From Pedobacter panaciterrae (lineage in GTDB: Bacteria; Bacteroidota; Bacteroidia; Sphingobacteriales; Sphingobacteriaceae): a stretch of 64,000 bases of DNA. The position numbers and the translations under genes were made by a program. The notes under the pieces were generated by a model. It was not told the DNA's origin, made no database searches, and saw only the letters and a list, made by a program, of their open reading frames with translations. Of the stretch, positions 36,897 through 45,028 are shown one piece after another. The stretch is from positions 124,001 through 188,000 of the forward strand of contig NZ_LGEL01000011.1 in the NCBI RefSeq assembly GCF_001636695.1, written 5' to 3'. How positions within the stretch are numbered: position 1 is the stretch's first letter; each line of letters opens with the position of its first letter.

Positions 36897-37815
36897 ATTT
36901 ATATTGCTTTTGTATTCTTAACAGCAGCTCTTTGGTTTTTCTGATTCCTTCATCTTCGGATAAACTGTCACCTTCATATTCAATTCCTACAATGCCGCTC
37001 CATTTTGCTGCTTTTATAATCTTGAACATACGATCGTAATCGATATCCTTTTCGTCTCCTTTTTCATTGAAGTTAAAAGTCTTGGCGCTAATTCCTTTTG
37101 CAAACGGGACCAGATCAGTTACACCCTGGTACATGTCATACACTCTGTCGGCACTTACTCTAAAGTTTCCAAAATCAGGCAATGTTCCGCAATAAGGGCT
37201 ATTCACCTGATTCATCACATCCGACAACCATTTTCCATCCGAAGAGTATCCTCCATGATTCTCTACTATAATATTGATCTTATTCTGCTTACCATATTCA
37301 GTTAGTCTGCCTAAACCATCAACCACTGCCGTTTTCACATCCTGTTCAGATCCGTTACCTGCGGCATTTACGCGAATTGTTTTACAGCCAAGTACTTTAG
37401 CTGCATCTACCCATTTATGATGATTTTCAACCGCCTTTAAGCGTGCTTTTTCATCCAGGTTACCCAGTTCACCCTCTCCATCAATCATGATCAGGTGGTT
37501 TTGAATTCCTTCATTTTGGGTTATACTTTTTAATTCTTTAAGATATGCCGGATCAGTCTCTTTTTTATTAAAAAATGGACTTACATATTCAACTATGTCA
37601 ATACCGAAATCTTTTTTAGCTTTTACAGGGAATTCAAGGTTTGTTAGCTTACCTCCAAACAATGATTTATGCAAAGACCACTGAGCTAAAGATATACTGA
37701 AAAAATCTTTCGTTGGAAGCGCTAGTGTATCAAACGGAATTAAAGAAGAAAGTCCTGCAGCTGCAGATAACATTCCTAAATCTTTGAGAAAACTTCTGCG
37801 ATCTTTAGTATCCAT
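36895..37815 (-). CDS. Sugar phosphate isomerase/epimerase-like TIM barrel, Tat-exported
   Basis: 306-aa xylose-isomerase-like TIM barrel. A twin-arginine leader (DRRSFLKDLGML, about 4-15) and a hydrophobic stretch predict folded export. Metal-site-like segments: VENHGGYSSD, LPDFGNFR, GIVGIEYEGD. Similar in fold to the protein at 24564-25502 but with different sequence, and it stands alone. The substrate is unknown. The stop codon lies within the arm of the palindromic repeat. Confidence 0.82.
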   Translation of the reverse strand: MDTKDRRSFLKDLGMLSAAAGLSSLIPFDTLALPTKDFFSISLAQWSLHKSLFGGKLTNLEFPVKAKKDFGIDIVEYVSPFFNKKETDPAYLKELKSITQNEGIQNHLIMIDGEGELGNLDEKARLKAVENHHKWVDAAKVLGCKTIRVNAAGNGSEQDVKTAVVDGLGRLTEYGKQNKINIIVENHGGYSSDGKWLSDVMNQVNSPYCGTLPDFGNFRVSADRVYDMYQGVTDLVPFAKGISAKTFNFNEKGDEKDIDYDRMFKIIKAAKWSGIVGIEYEGDSLSEDEGIRKTKELLLRIQKQYK

Positions 37816-38205
37816 GGTTAATTTGTTTCTAGTGGTTTAGTTATATTAGTTACTGCCTAAAATAGAAAATAATTTCATTTTTTTTGAAAAAAATAAAATG
37901 CCCAATAGAGCTTTCTGGCTAAGATTTTGGGTCAAAATACATCAAGGGTGTAACACCCCCCACCACTGCCAAAAGTAAATAACTATTCTTTACTTTATTT
38001 TCTAAAACCAAAAGGGACTAAATAGTAATTAATGAAACCTTGTTGAAGTAGCTAAAACCTTAGACTCAACTCAGACTCTGTTCAGACTCTCCTCAGGCTC
38101 TGATTAGCCCCAGGTCTGAAAATACGCTCTTTTGATGCTTTTCAAAAACAATAAAGAAGCTGCTAAATTATATGGACCAAAATAAAAACGAAAATTATAA
38201 ATATT
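37816..38205. other. Intergenic region with 11-bp periodic repeat upstream of DUF6266
   Basis: 390 bases between divergent genes. At 38063-38106 there are four 11-base units beginning AGACTC, AGACTC, AGACTC and AGGCTC, the same phase on the helix. A T8/A7 hairpin lies at 37877-37894 and a GGGTGT-A-ACACCC hairpin at about 37947. No open reading frame or promoter box was recognised. Confidence 0.65.
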
Positions 38206-38835
38206 ATGGCAAAGATTAAGAGAGGAATTTTAGGATCATTTTCCGGAAAAATAGGGCCTATAGTTGGAGGTAGCTGGAAAGGTATACCCTATATCCGTGA
38301 GGTATCGCAAAAGATACCAAAAGAACGCAGTCAGGCGCAGATTGCCATCCAACAAAAAATGAAATTTATTAATAGACTATTGGTTCCTTTTCACCCTTAC
38401 ATCAATGTTGGTTTTGCCAACAATGCAGTACAGAAAACGGAGATCAGTGCGGCATTTTCTTTAAATTATCATTCAGCGTTTCTGGGGACTTACCCTAATT
38501 TAATCGTAGATTATAGTAAGCTTGTTTTAAGTGTAGGCACCTTGCCAATGATCAAAAACATTATAATGGAACTACCTGACAACAAAACCATAAAACTCAC
38601 CTGGTTAAAGAACAATATCAAGCCCGCCTCTTTTGATGACCAGTTAATACTGATTTTGTATAATCAGGAATTACATAAAACAGATGGTTTAATTGGGGGT
38701 TTTAAGCGTACAGATGAGAAATGCTTTTTTAATTTTAACCCCAAATTTATAGACAGGCCTTTGCAGGTTTACGTCAGTATGGCTTCAATTGACAGGAAAA
38801 AAGTAGCAGATAGTATCTATTTAGGCACACTTTAA
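38206..38835 (+). CDS. DUF6266 family protein
   Basis: 209-aa protein of a Bacteroidota-restricted family of unknown function. The N-terminal signature GILGSFSGKIGPIVGGSWKG (about 6-25) is the family hallmark, followed by SQAQIAIQQKMKFIN and a beta-rich remainder. No signal peptide or membrane segment. It is a single gene behind an 11-bp-periodic repeat. Such proteins are often found in multiple copies in Pedobacter-like genomes (recalled, not shown here). Confidence 0.85.
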   Translation: MAKIKRGILGSFSGKIGPIVGGSWKGIPYIREVSQKIPKERSQAQIAIQQKMKFINRLLVPFHPYINVGFANNAVQKTEISAAFSLNYHSAFLGTYPNLIVDYSKLVLSVGTLPMIKNIIMELPDNKTIKLTWLKNNIKPASFDDQLILILYNQELHKTDGLIGGFKRTDEKCFFNFNPKFIDRPLQVYVSMASIDRKKVADSIYLGTL

Positions 38836-38874
38836 CCGTAACACATGCTGTTTTAGTTTTCCTTATGGAAAAAA

Positions 38875-39693
38875 CTATTTTTTTGTGAATTGATTATTAA
38901 AGAACATCAACTGAAATCCAATTGAATTTTTCCAGTAATCCCAGTTATGGGCTCCCGGTCTGATGGTAAAATCATGCGGTATGTTATTGTATTGCAGTTT
39001 TTCATGCAATTTGATGTTTACATTGTAAAAGAAATCTTCAGAACCACAGTCTATATTTAAAGCAAGTTTGTTAGGAACAAGCAGATAGATTAAATCAATT
39101 ACAGAATTTGCTTTCCAGCGTTCGGGGTACTTATCTTCAGGGCCAAGGCGTTTGGCTATATCCCAGTTCAATGGAAAAGGTTTGATATCTACACCACCAC
39201 TCATACTGCCAGCAGCGCTAAAAATATCCTGGTGTTTAAAAGCTAAGTACAGCGCACCGTGTCCGCCCATGCTTAAGCCTGTAATTGCACGGCCTTTTCT
39301 ATCTTTTATGGTTCTGTATTTTTGATCTACCCAATTAACCAATTCGGTAGCTACATAAGTTTCGTATTTCCAGGCGGGATCTTCCGGACTATCAAAATAC
39401 CAGCTGGTAACATTTCCATCGGGGCATACAATGATCATTTGATAATTATCAGCATAATCTTTAATAAGAGGCACCTTATTTACCCAACCGGAAAAAGAAT
39501 CGCCTGCTCCGTGCAGCAAATAAACCGTCGGATAATTCTTACTTTCACTGTAACCTTCGGGAGTAATTACAACAGCTTTAATATTTTTCTTCATAGCAGC
39601 ACTATAGGTCGACACGGTGTCAACCTTAGCTGCTAAAACTGATTCAGCACTTAAAAATGTAAGTATGCCGATAAGAAAACCCCATTTTTTCAT
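38875..39693 (-). CDS. Exported esterase, alpha/beta hydrolase (esterase D / feruloyl-esterase-like)
   Basis: 272 aa with a signal peptide (about 1-21, ending VLAA). Alpha/beta hydrolase of the putative-esterase type: VYLLHGAGDSFSGW (oxyanion region), nucleophile elbow GLSMGGHGA (Ser about 142), an acid candidate in the DCGSEDFF segment, and His in GAHNWDYWKNS. It starts 3 bases after the stop of the ROK-kinase gene, so the two are co-transcribed. A hydrolase that releases acyl or feruloyl groups from sugars, followed by sugar phosphorylation, is a plausible pairing. Confidence 0.88.
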   Translation of the reverse strand: MKKWGFLIGILTFLSAESVLAAKVDTVSTYSAAMKKNIKAVVITPEGYSESKNYPTVYLLHGAGDSFSGWVNKVPLIKDYADNYQMIIVCPDGNVTSWYFDSPEDPAWKYETYVATELVNWVDQKYRTIKDRKGRAITGLSMGGHGALYLAFKHQDIFSAAGSMSGGVDIKPFPLNWDIAKRLGPEDKYPERWKANSVIDLIYLLVPNKLALNIDCGSEDFFYNVNIKLHEKLQYNNIPHDFTIRPGAHNWDYWKNSIGFQLMFFNNQFTKK

Positions 39694-39696
39694 TTT

Positions 39697-40569
39697 CTAA
39701 TTGCTTATCCAGGTACATGCAGCTCCAACAAGAGCGGCATCTTCCCACATCTCGCTTTGCTTTATTACCACGGTTTTATTTACTAATTTTTCCTGCAATT
39801 TAGTAATAAAATAGTCCCATGTTTTGGCAATGTTTCCACCGATAACCAATACCTGAGGATTTTCGTCGGCAATAAAATCATTTAGGAAAGCTGCCAGATT
39901 TGTAGAAAATTCCTCAAACAATTGCTCTTTAACAGATTCGTCTGCAGTAGCAAGCAATTCTTCAACATTTTTTGCTTCTTTTCCGGTTAGCTCTTTATAG
40001 TGTTTTAAAAACCATCTTGTTGAGATGTATTCCTCTGCAATACTGTCTAAGAAAGGCACAAATGCCCTGTTTACGTCAATAACCTGTCCTTTACAATTAC
40101 TTGTTGAGCCCAGGCCTGTTCCTAGTGTTACGCCAATTGCTTTTTCAAAATCTGAAGCTGCTCCTGAGGCAAGTTCGCCTCTTAAAAAGGCTTCTGCATC
40201 ATTTATAAAAACGATATGTTCACCTGGAATATCTAATTTTTCAGATAAAATGGTGCGGATATTTAATCCATATAATGAATCATATTTCTGCATACCTTTC
40301 ATCAATGAAATCCCTTCCTGATAATCGAAAGGCCCTGGCATAGCAATTCCAATTCTTATGGTCTCATCATTAGATTTTAAAATTAACGATGAAAGTGCAT
40401 CTACCCATGATTGGATAATTACATCTGCGCTATCCATTGATGCAACGCGTAAACGCTGCATTGAACTATCTATAACTTTATATGTACTACAGTCTACATG
40501 TGCTGCGGTGATGTGAGAGCCACCTATGTCAACCCCAATGAAGGGAAGTTTAGAGGTTTTAGTATTCAT
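39697..40569 (-). CDS. ROK-family sugar kinase
   Basis: 290-aa cytoplasmic kinase of the ROK family without the winged-helix repressor domain. The ATP phosphate-binding start is GVDIGGSHI (about 12-20), with the catalytic-site segment INDAEAFLRGE and GTGLG. The classical zinc-binding CxCGxxGC motif of ROK kinases is not seen, so it is a metal-independent branch. Substrate probably a hexose, unproven. It forms a tight pair with the esterase gene downstream. Confidence 0.87.
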   Translation of the reverse strand: MNTKTSKLPFIGVDIGGSHITAAHVDCSTYKVIDSSMQRLRVASMDSADVIIQSWVDALSSLILKSNDETIRIGIAMPGPFDYQEGISLMKGMQKYDSLYGLNIRTILSEKLDIPGEHIVFINDAEAFLRGELASGAASDFEKAIGVTLGTGLGSTSNCKGQVIDVNRAFVPFLDSIAEEYISTRWFLKHYKELTGKEAKNVEELLATADESVKEQLFEEFSTNLAAFLNDFIADENPQVLVIGGNIAKTWDYFITKLQEKLVNKTVVIKQSEMWEDAALVGAACTWISN

Positions 40570-40724
40570 TTATTTAGGTCTATTTGGTTAACAATAGAAT
40601 TGATTTGATTCTACAACTCAAATAAAGGCATTTAAACCGTTTTAGCAAAATTTATTTATATTTTTTTCTTGATGCTTAACGAACAGAAAACCATAAATAA
40701 GTTAGGCCTGCTGGAAAATACAGT

Positions 40725-40952
40725 TTATTTCTGTGGTCTGGGTCCACGTTTGTAAATAACAAGGCCATTTAAAAAATTACGAAGAATCTGATCTCCGCAA
40801 GGCTTAAAGTTTGGATGATCATCACTCCTGAAAAAAGATCCGAGTTCACTCTTAGTGATCTTAAAGTTTACTAATTCCATGATCTTAATGATATCATCAT
40901 TAGTTAATTCAAGTGCTACACGCAACTTTTTAAAAATATCGTTATTGCTCAT
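40725..40952 (-). CDS. DUF1456 (YehS-like) small protein, single domain
   Basis: 75-aa protein resembling one repeat of E. coli YehS: NNDIFKKLRVALELTNDDIIKIM, a helix, and a C-terminal LRNFLNGLVIYKRG. YehS has two tandem copies; this one has a single copy. No signal peptide. Function unknown, and no strong link to neighbours (155 bases from the kinase gene, 45 bases from the helicase gene). Co-orientation with the helicase suggests it may share its transcript. Confidence 0.8.
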   Translation of the reverse strand: MSNNDIFKKLRVALELTNDDIIKIMELVNFKITKSELGSFFRSDDHPNFKPCGDQILRNFLNGLVIYKRGPRPQK

Positions 40953-40997
40953 ATGTTGAGTTTTATATTATAAATTCAGTAGATGTTTTTAGTTCAA

Positions 40998-42305
40998 TTA
41001 CATTGCAACTTCAATCTTAACCTTTTTCCCTTTAATCTTCTCATTTACCAAAGATTTCAGAATCCGGTTAATCATATTCCGTTTTACTGCAACGTACGAT
41101 GACTGATCTTTAACTTCAATCAGTCCCACATCTTCTTTTTGCAAACCACCTTTTTTAAGTAATAATCCGACAATGTCAATTTTATTTACTTTGTCTTTTT
41201 TTCCGGCTGCAATATATAAGGTTTGCCATTCGCTATCTCCTGGCAATACAAAATCTCCTTTTAGATTTTCAGTCTCAATATCTGACTTTAAAAATGGGTA
41301 TTTTTCATCATCAGCTATAATAAGATATGCAGTACCCTTAGCGTTCATCCTTGCAGTACGTCCATTCCTATGCAAAAATGCGTCCTCAGTATATGGCAAT
41401 TGATAATGAATAATACACTGCACTTCAGGAATATCTAAACCGCGTGAAGCAAGATCGGTAGTAATAAGAATTTTTATACTTCCATTTCTAAACTTCAGCA
41501 GAGCTCTTTCTCTTTCATCCTGTTCCATTCCGCCGTGAAATATGTCATGCGCCAGATCTTTGTCGATTAACAAATCACTGATACGGTCAACTGTTTCCCT
41601 GTGATTGCAAAAAATCAAAGTATTTTTATTCCCAATTTTACAAATAAGCTTCAACAAGGTATCCAGCTTATCTTCGGCAGTAGTAAGCACTTTCTTAAGC
41701 TTTAAATCGGGAACAACTTTTACATCCTTTAGAAAATTGATCTCTACCGGATTACGTACACCTGTAAACTCAGGAATCTCTTCCATAGCTGTGGCCGACG
41801 TAAGTAAACGTTGTTTTAAAGAAAGGAGCTTATGGATGATATATGACATATCCTCCTGAAAGCCGAATTCGAGTGCTTTATCAAATTCATCAAGCACAAG
41901 TGTGCTTATTGTAGATTCATCAAAGTTTTCATGGCGCAGATGGTAAGCTATTCTTCCTGGTGTACCAATTAGTACCGCAGGAGGTTGTTCCAGATTATTT
42001 CGCTCTGTTCTTACCGGGTGACCACCATAGCAGCAATTCACCTTAAAACCAGTGGACATCTGCTTAAAAACACTCTCAATCTGCAAAGCAAGTTCACGGG
42101 AAGGAACCAACACCAAAGCCTGTACTCCCTTAACCTCTGCTTTTAAGTTGTTTAGAATAGGTAATAAAAACCCTATTGTTTTACCAGAACCAGTTGGTGC
42201 CAGCAAAACTATATCTCCGCCTTTTTTCCATGCAGCAACAGATGCCTGCTGCATTTCATTTAATGAAGCGATTTTTAAATTTTCCAATACCTTTTCTACC
42301 ATCAT
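40998..42305 (-). CDS. DEAD-box RNA helicase, DbpA-like
   Basis: 435-aa SF2 helicase. Motif I APTGSGKT (about 37), motif Ia PSRELALQ, motif II is DEFD instead of DEAD (VLDEFDKALEFG), motif III SAT, motif VI HRNGRTAR. The C-terminus (about 360-430) matches the DbpA RNA-binding domain (DIVGLLLKKGGLQKEDVGLIEVKD), which targets DbpA to 23S rRNA in other bacteria. A ribosome-assembly role is therefore inferred. The DEFD variant is the notable point; whether this is common in the family in Bacteroidota is not shown here. Confidence 0.9.
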   Translation of the reverse strand: MMVEKVLENLKIASLNEMQQASVAAWKKGGDIVLLAPTGSGKTIGFLLPILNNLKAEVKGVQALVLVPSRELALQIESVFKQMSTGFKVNCCYGGHPVRTERNNLEQPPAVLIGTPGRIAYHLRHENFDESTISTLVLDEFDKALEFGFQEDMSYIIHKLLSLKQRLLTSATAMEEIPEFTGVRNPVEINFLKDVKVVPDLKLKKVLTTAEDKLDTLLKLICKIGNKNTLIFCNHRETVDRISDLLIDKDLAHDIFHGGMEQDERERALLKFRNGSIKILITTDLASRGLDIPEVQCIIHYQLPYTEDAFLHRNGRTARMNAKGTAYLIIADDEKYPFLKSDIETENLKGDFVLPGDSEWQTLYIAAGKKDKVNKIDIVGLLLKKGGLQKEDVGLIEVKDQSSYVAVKRNMINRILKSLVNEKIKGKKVKIEVAM

Positions 42306-42331
42306 GGCGCAAAGATAGCGGAATTAAGGCA

Positions 42332-42550
42332 TTAAAACTTCAGATACTTCTTTCTTAAGTGTTTCATCGAGCTATTCAGCTTAATTTCCATATTCATTAG
42401 CATATGCCCTCTTTCGGAAATCCATGTAGTCATTTTCCAATTTGCATGCTTAATTGGAGTATATACTCTATCATTAAGCATTTCATTATAATCTACAGAT
42501 GCCCTACTCTGCTGCATCAAATAAAACTCATTTATCAATTCTGTCTTCAT
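42332..42550 (-). CDS. Small hypothetical protein (uncertain)
   Basis: 72-aa frame in the same direction as, and just upstream of, the helicase gene (26 bases between them). Charged, Met-rich helix-forming sequence (MKTELINEFYLMQQSRASVDYNEMLNDR). No family recognised. Kept because it starts with ATG, ends close to the helicase start and does not overlap another gene, but it could be spurious. Confidence 0.4.
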   Translation of the reverse strand: MKTELINEFYLMQQSRASVDYNEMLNDRVYTPIKHANWKMTTWISERGHMLMNMEIKLNSSMKHLRKKYLKF

Positions 42551-42818
42551 AATGATTTTAATCTGATTAATTTATTATTGGTACATTTATATATACAATC
42601 TCACCCAGCGCCGTTTTGTTTTAACGAATATTCTATTTGTAATAGTATAGCACACATTATTAAAGATACTAAAATCTACAACAAAACAACACACTAAACT
42701 GTTGACAACTAGAGAATTGTTAGCAATTAAACAATAAAGAATTAACTTCATTTTAATTTAATCCTCTTATTTTTAGGAAACCTGAATACGGGTTGTTTAT
42801 GATAACACCAATTAGCGT

Positions 42819-43292
42819 ATGATCTGGAAAAAATTTAGTGGCGAGGTAATCCACGCACCCATCTTAGAAGAAGTAGAAAAAGCCATCATCAGAGAAACTG
42901 AAAAAGGCTACCACCTTAAAGTCTGCATAGGCACAGATTCCCAGGTCAAAGGAGCATTAACTGATTTTGCGACTGTAATAGTCCTGTTAAGGGAGCAGCA
43001 TGGAGGGTTTATGTACATCCATCAGGAGAAAACCCCTCAGCGAATGAGCATAAAGGAAAGGATGCTTATTGAAGTTCAAAAGTCTATTGAAACAGCTTAT
43101 TCAATTTGCGATCTTTTGGATTTGTATGATGTAGATCTGGAGGTACATGCCGATATCAATACTAACCCAATGTTTAAATCAAACAAAGCTTTAAACGAGG
43201 CTATGGGCTATATTTTAAGCATGGGTTTTATTTTTAAAGCAAAACCAGAAGCTTTCGCCAGCTCTACCTGCGCAGATAAAATGGTACATTAA
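42819..43292 (+). CDS. YkuK/DUF458-like RNase H fold protein
   Basis: 157 aa. The sequence CIGTDSQVKGALTDFATVIVLLRE is the first strand and hairpin of the RNase H-like fold with the catalytic-type Asp in GTDSQ. The later VDLEVHADINTNPMFKSNKAL and a C-terminal GFIFKAKPEAFASSTCADKMV complete the DUF458 pattern. Homologues (YkuK of Bacillus) are uncharacterised. Convergent with the following gene: stops are 3 bases apart. Confidence 0.85.
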   Translation: MIWKKFSGEVIHAPILEEVEKAIIRETEKGYHLKVCIGTDSQVKGALTDFATVIVLLREQHGGFMYIHQEKTPQRMSIKERMLIEVQKSIETAYSICDLLDLYDVDLEVHADINTNPMFKSNKALNEAMGYILSMGFIFKAKPEAFASSTCADKMVH

Positions 43293-43295
43293 ACA

Positions 43296-43877
43296 TTACC
43301 ATTTTGTTGTCGAAACTGTAGCGGGTTGTTTTACTTCTTGCTTGGGCTCAGCCTGGGTGTTACTCATCATAACTTTCAGTTTGGCCGCAATTTTATTTGA
43401 TTCGTTCACAATAGCATTCATGTTATTGTCCCATTCAGAGCGGTTTAGCTTACCTGGCGATTTCTCCAGGGCCGTACTAACTGAAGTGGGCACAAAATTA
43501 CCATACCTATCACGCTCATAAGGGGTAATTACAAAATCACTTAAAATCAAGCGGTATTTATCACTGCGCAATTCAACCGCAATAGTATAAGCCACTTCAC
43601 CTGATGGATGCCCAATACTCCCTATCCCCTTCTGTAGTATCAGCTTACCCGTACCAAAGAAAGCCGTATCTTTTTCTACAGATTTCAATTTTACAGATTT
43701 CGAATTGGTTTTAAAGAAACGTTTCGCATTGGCAGCCATTATATCTTTGTGTACAGACTTAACTTCTGTTATCTCTAAAAATGTGTACTTACCATACTCA
43801 TTCATTGGCAAAACTTTATTTTGAGAAAATGAGCTGAGTGTAAGTAATAATAAAGGCAGGATCAATGATAATTTCAT
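43296..43877 (-). CDS. DUF4468 (TBP-like fold) exported protein
   Basis: 193 aa with a signal peptide (about 1-18, ending SFSQ). The body follows the DUF4468 pattern: VLPMNEYGKYTFLEITEV (strand), an AKRFF helix, GTGKLILQ strands, then a SDKYRLILSDFVITPYE region. The C-terminal 30 residues are low-complexity (Gln/Pro/Glu/Thr). Function unknown, and the family is common in Bacteroidota. Its promoter should lie in the 43878-43951 stretch, which also holds the terminator of the upstream porin gene. Confidence 0.76.
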   Translation of the reverse strand: MKLSLILPLLLLTLSSFSQNKVLPMNEYGKYTFLEITEVKSVHKDIMAANAKRFFKTNSKSVKLKSVEKDTAFFGTGKLILQKGIGSIGHPSGEVAYTIAVELRSDKYRLILSDFVITPYERDRYGNFVPTSVSTALEKSPGKLNRSEWDNNMNAIVNESNKIAAKLKVMMSNTQAEPKQEVKQPATVSTTKW

Positions 43878-43887
43878 AGGTTATGTT

Positions 43888-43923
43888 GTAAAAAAGGCTG
43901 TCGGAAAAATGCTTCCGACAGCC
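43888..43923 (-). terminator. Rho-independent terminator of the amt-porin transcript
   Basis: 10-bp perfect stem (GGCTGTCGGA at 43896-43905 / TCCGACAGCC at 43914-43923), 8-base loop, then a T run on the minus strand. 29 bases after the porin stop. Confidence 0.87.
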
Positions 43924-43951
43924 CTAAATTAAAAAATAAGTTTTGTATTTC

Positions 43952-44986
43952 TTAGAATGCGTAAACAGCAGCCAAAGAAACTTGAGTAGCTGATTTTGTA
44001 AGTGAACCGCTTTCTTTAAGGAACTTGGCAGTAGAACCATTATCAAGTCTTACCTCAGGTATAAAGGTTAAGCCTCCTGCTTTTAAATTTCCTGAAAGGG
44101 TTACACCTATAACACTTTCTCCTGCATCAGGCCCAGCAGCCACACCGCCATTTTTCTTAGCTTTAAAGTACTCCCCCCTCAAACCTAAAGCAACAGCCGG
44201 TGAAAATGCATACTGAGGATAAAGAGCTGCACCAGTAAAACCAGTATCTTTAAGACCCTGTCCGGCTGACCAGTCAGCAGCGTTCAATCCCAATTTAAAT
44301 TTATCAGTAACCTGGTAAGCAGTGGTTAAATCAATTTCAGTTCCTGAAACGTAACCAGTTGCAAGGTTAAGATAAGCTGTCCAACCCTCAACAGGAGCAA
44401 CCATTAATTGAGCACCCAATGTTGAAACGCCGAATTTAGGACTTGCAGCATAATTATTCCACGCATCATTAAATGCACCTACCATTAAACTAACTTTTGG
44501 AGAGAATGCATAAGTGGCTTTAATACCAGCATTCTGGAACGGACCATTAGTAAATAAGTAAGATGTAGAATAGTTAAAGTTAGCTGCCGGAGAAATCACT
44601 TCATATCCAATAAAAGTACCCATAAAACCTGCCGTCATTGTAAATTTATCAGTAAAAGCATAATTAACGTACAAGTTTTGAATATGAAATGACTCTGTTC
44701 CCTCAGGAACCAATGAGCCACCCTGGCCTCTCGGGCCAAACGATAGCTCACCCACAAAAGAAGCTTTTCCTGTTGTTTTTTTCAAAGCCAAATCGATCAT
44801 TCCAATAGAAACTGAGTTCTGGTCAGGAGCAAAGCTTGTTGGAATGTTTGATATTTTTGAAAAATCATATTTATAATAAGTATCAACTGAACCCGAAATT
44901 TGTAAAGGAGTTTCAGCGGCTTCCTGAGCATAGGTAGCCGAAACAATAGATAATAATGCTATAGTCAGTATTGATTTTAATTTCAT
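43952..44986 (-). CDS. Outer-membrane beta-barrel porin (BBP2-like)
   Basis: 344 aa with a signal peptide (ending TYAQ, about residue 21). Repeated amphipathic strands with aromatic girdles throughout and a C-terminal AAVYAF aromatic end show a small outer-membrane barrel. The start of the mature protein (ISGSVDTYYKYDFS) matches the beta-barrel porin-2 pattern. It lies 42 bases downstream of the ammonium transporter gene, before the terminator, so the two are one transcript. A channel that lets ammonium or nitrogen compounds reach the transporter is the inference. Confidence 0.83.
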   Translation of the reverse strand: MKLKSILTIALLSIVSATYAQEAAETPLQISGSVDTYYKYDFSKISNIPTSFAPDQNSVSIGMIDLALKKTTGKASFVGELSFGPRGQGGSLVPEGTESFHIQNLYVNYAFTDKFTMTAGFMGTFIGYEVISPAANFNYSTSYLFTNGPFQNAGIKATYAFSPKVSLMVGAFNDAWNNYAASPKFGVSTLGAQLMVAPVEGWTAYLNLATGYVSGTEIDLTTAYQVTDKFKLGLNAADWSAGQGLKDTGFTGAALYPQYAFSPAVALGLRGEYFKAKKNGGVAAGPDAGESVIGVTLSGNLKAGGLTFIPEVRLDNGSTAKFLKESGSLTKSATQVSLAAVYAF

Positions 44987-45028
44987 AATTTTCGGTTTGA
45001 GGTTGATAATTCAGATAGTTTTGGTTTA

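Noticed and set aside
38063-38106. CRISPR or tandem coding repeat
   Set aside because: The unit is only 11 bases, no spacers and no open frame through it.
39697-40569. ROK-family transcriptional repressor
   Set aside because: No N-terminal winged-helix domain; the protein is kinase-only.
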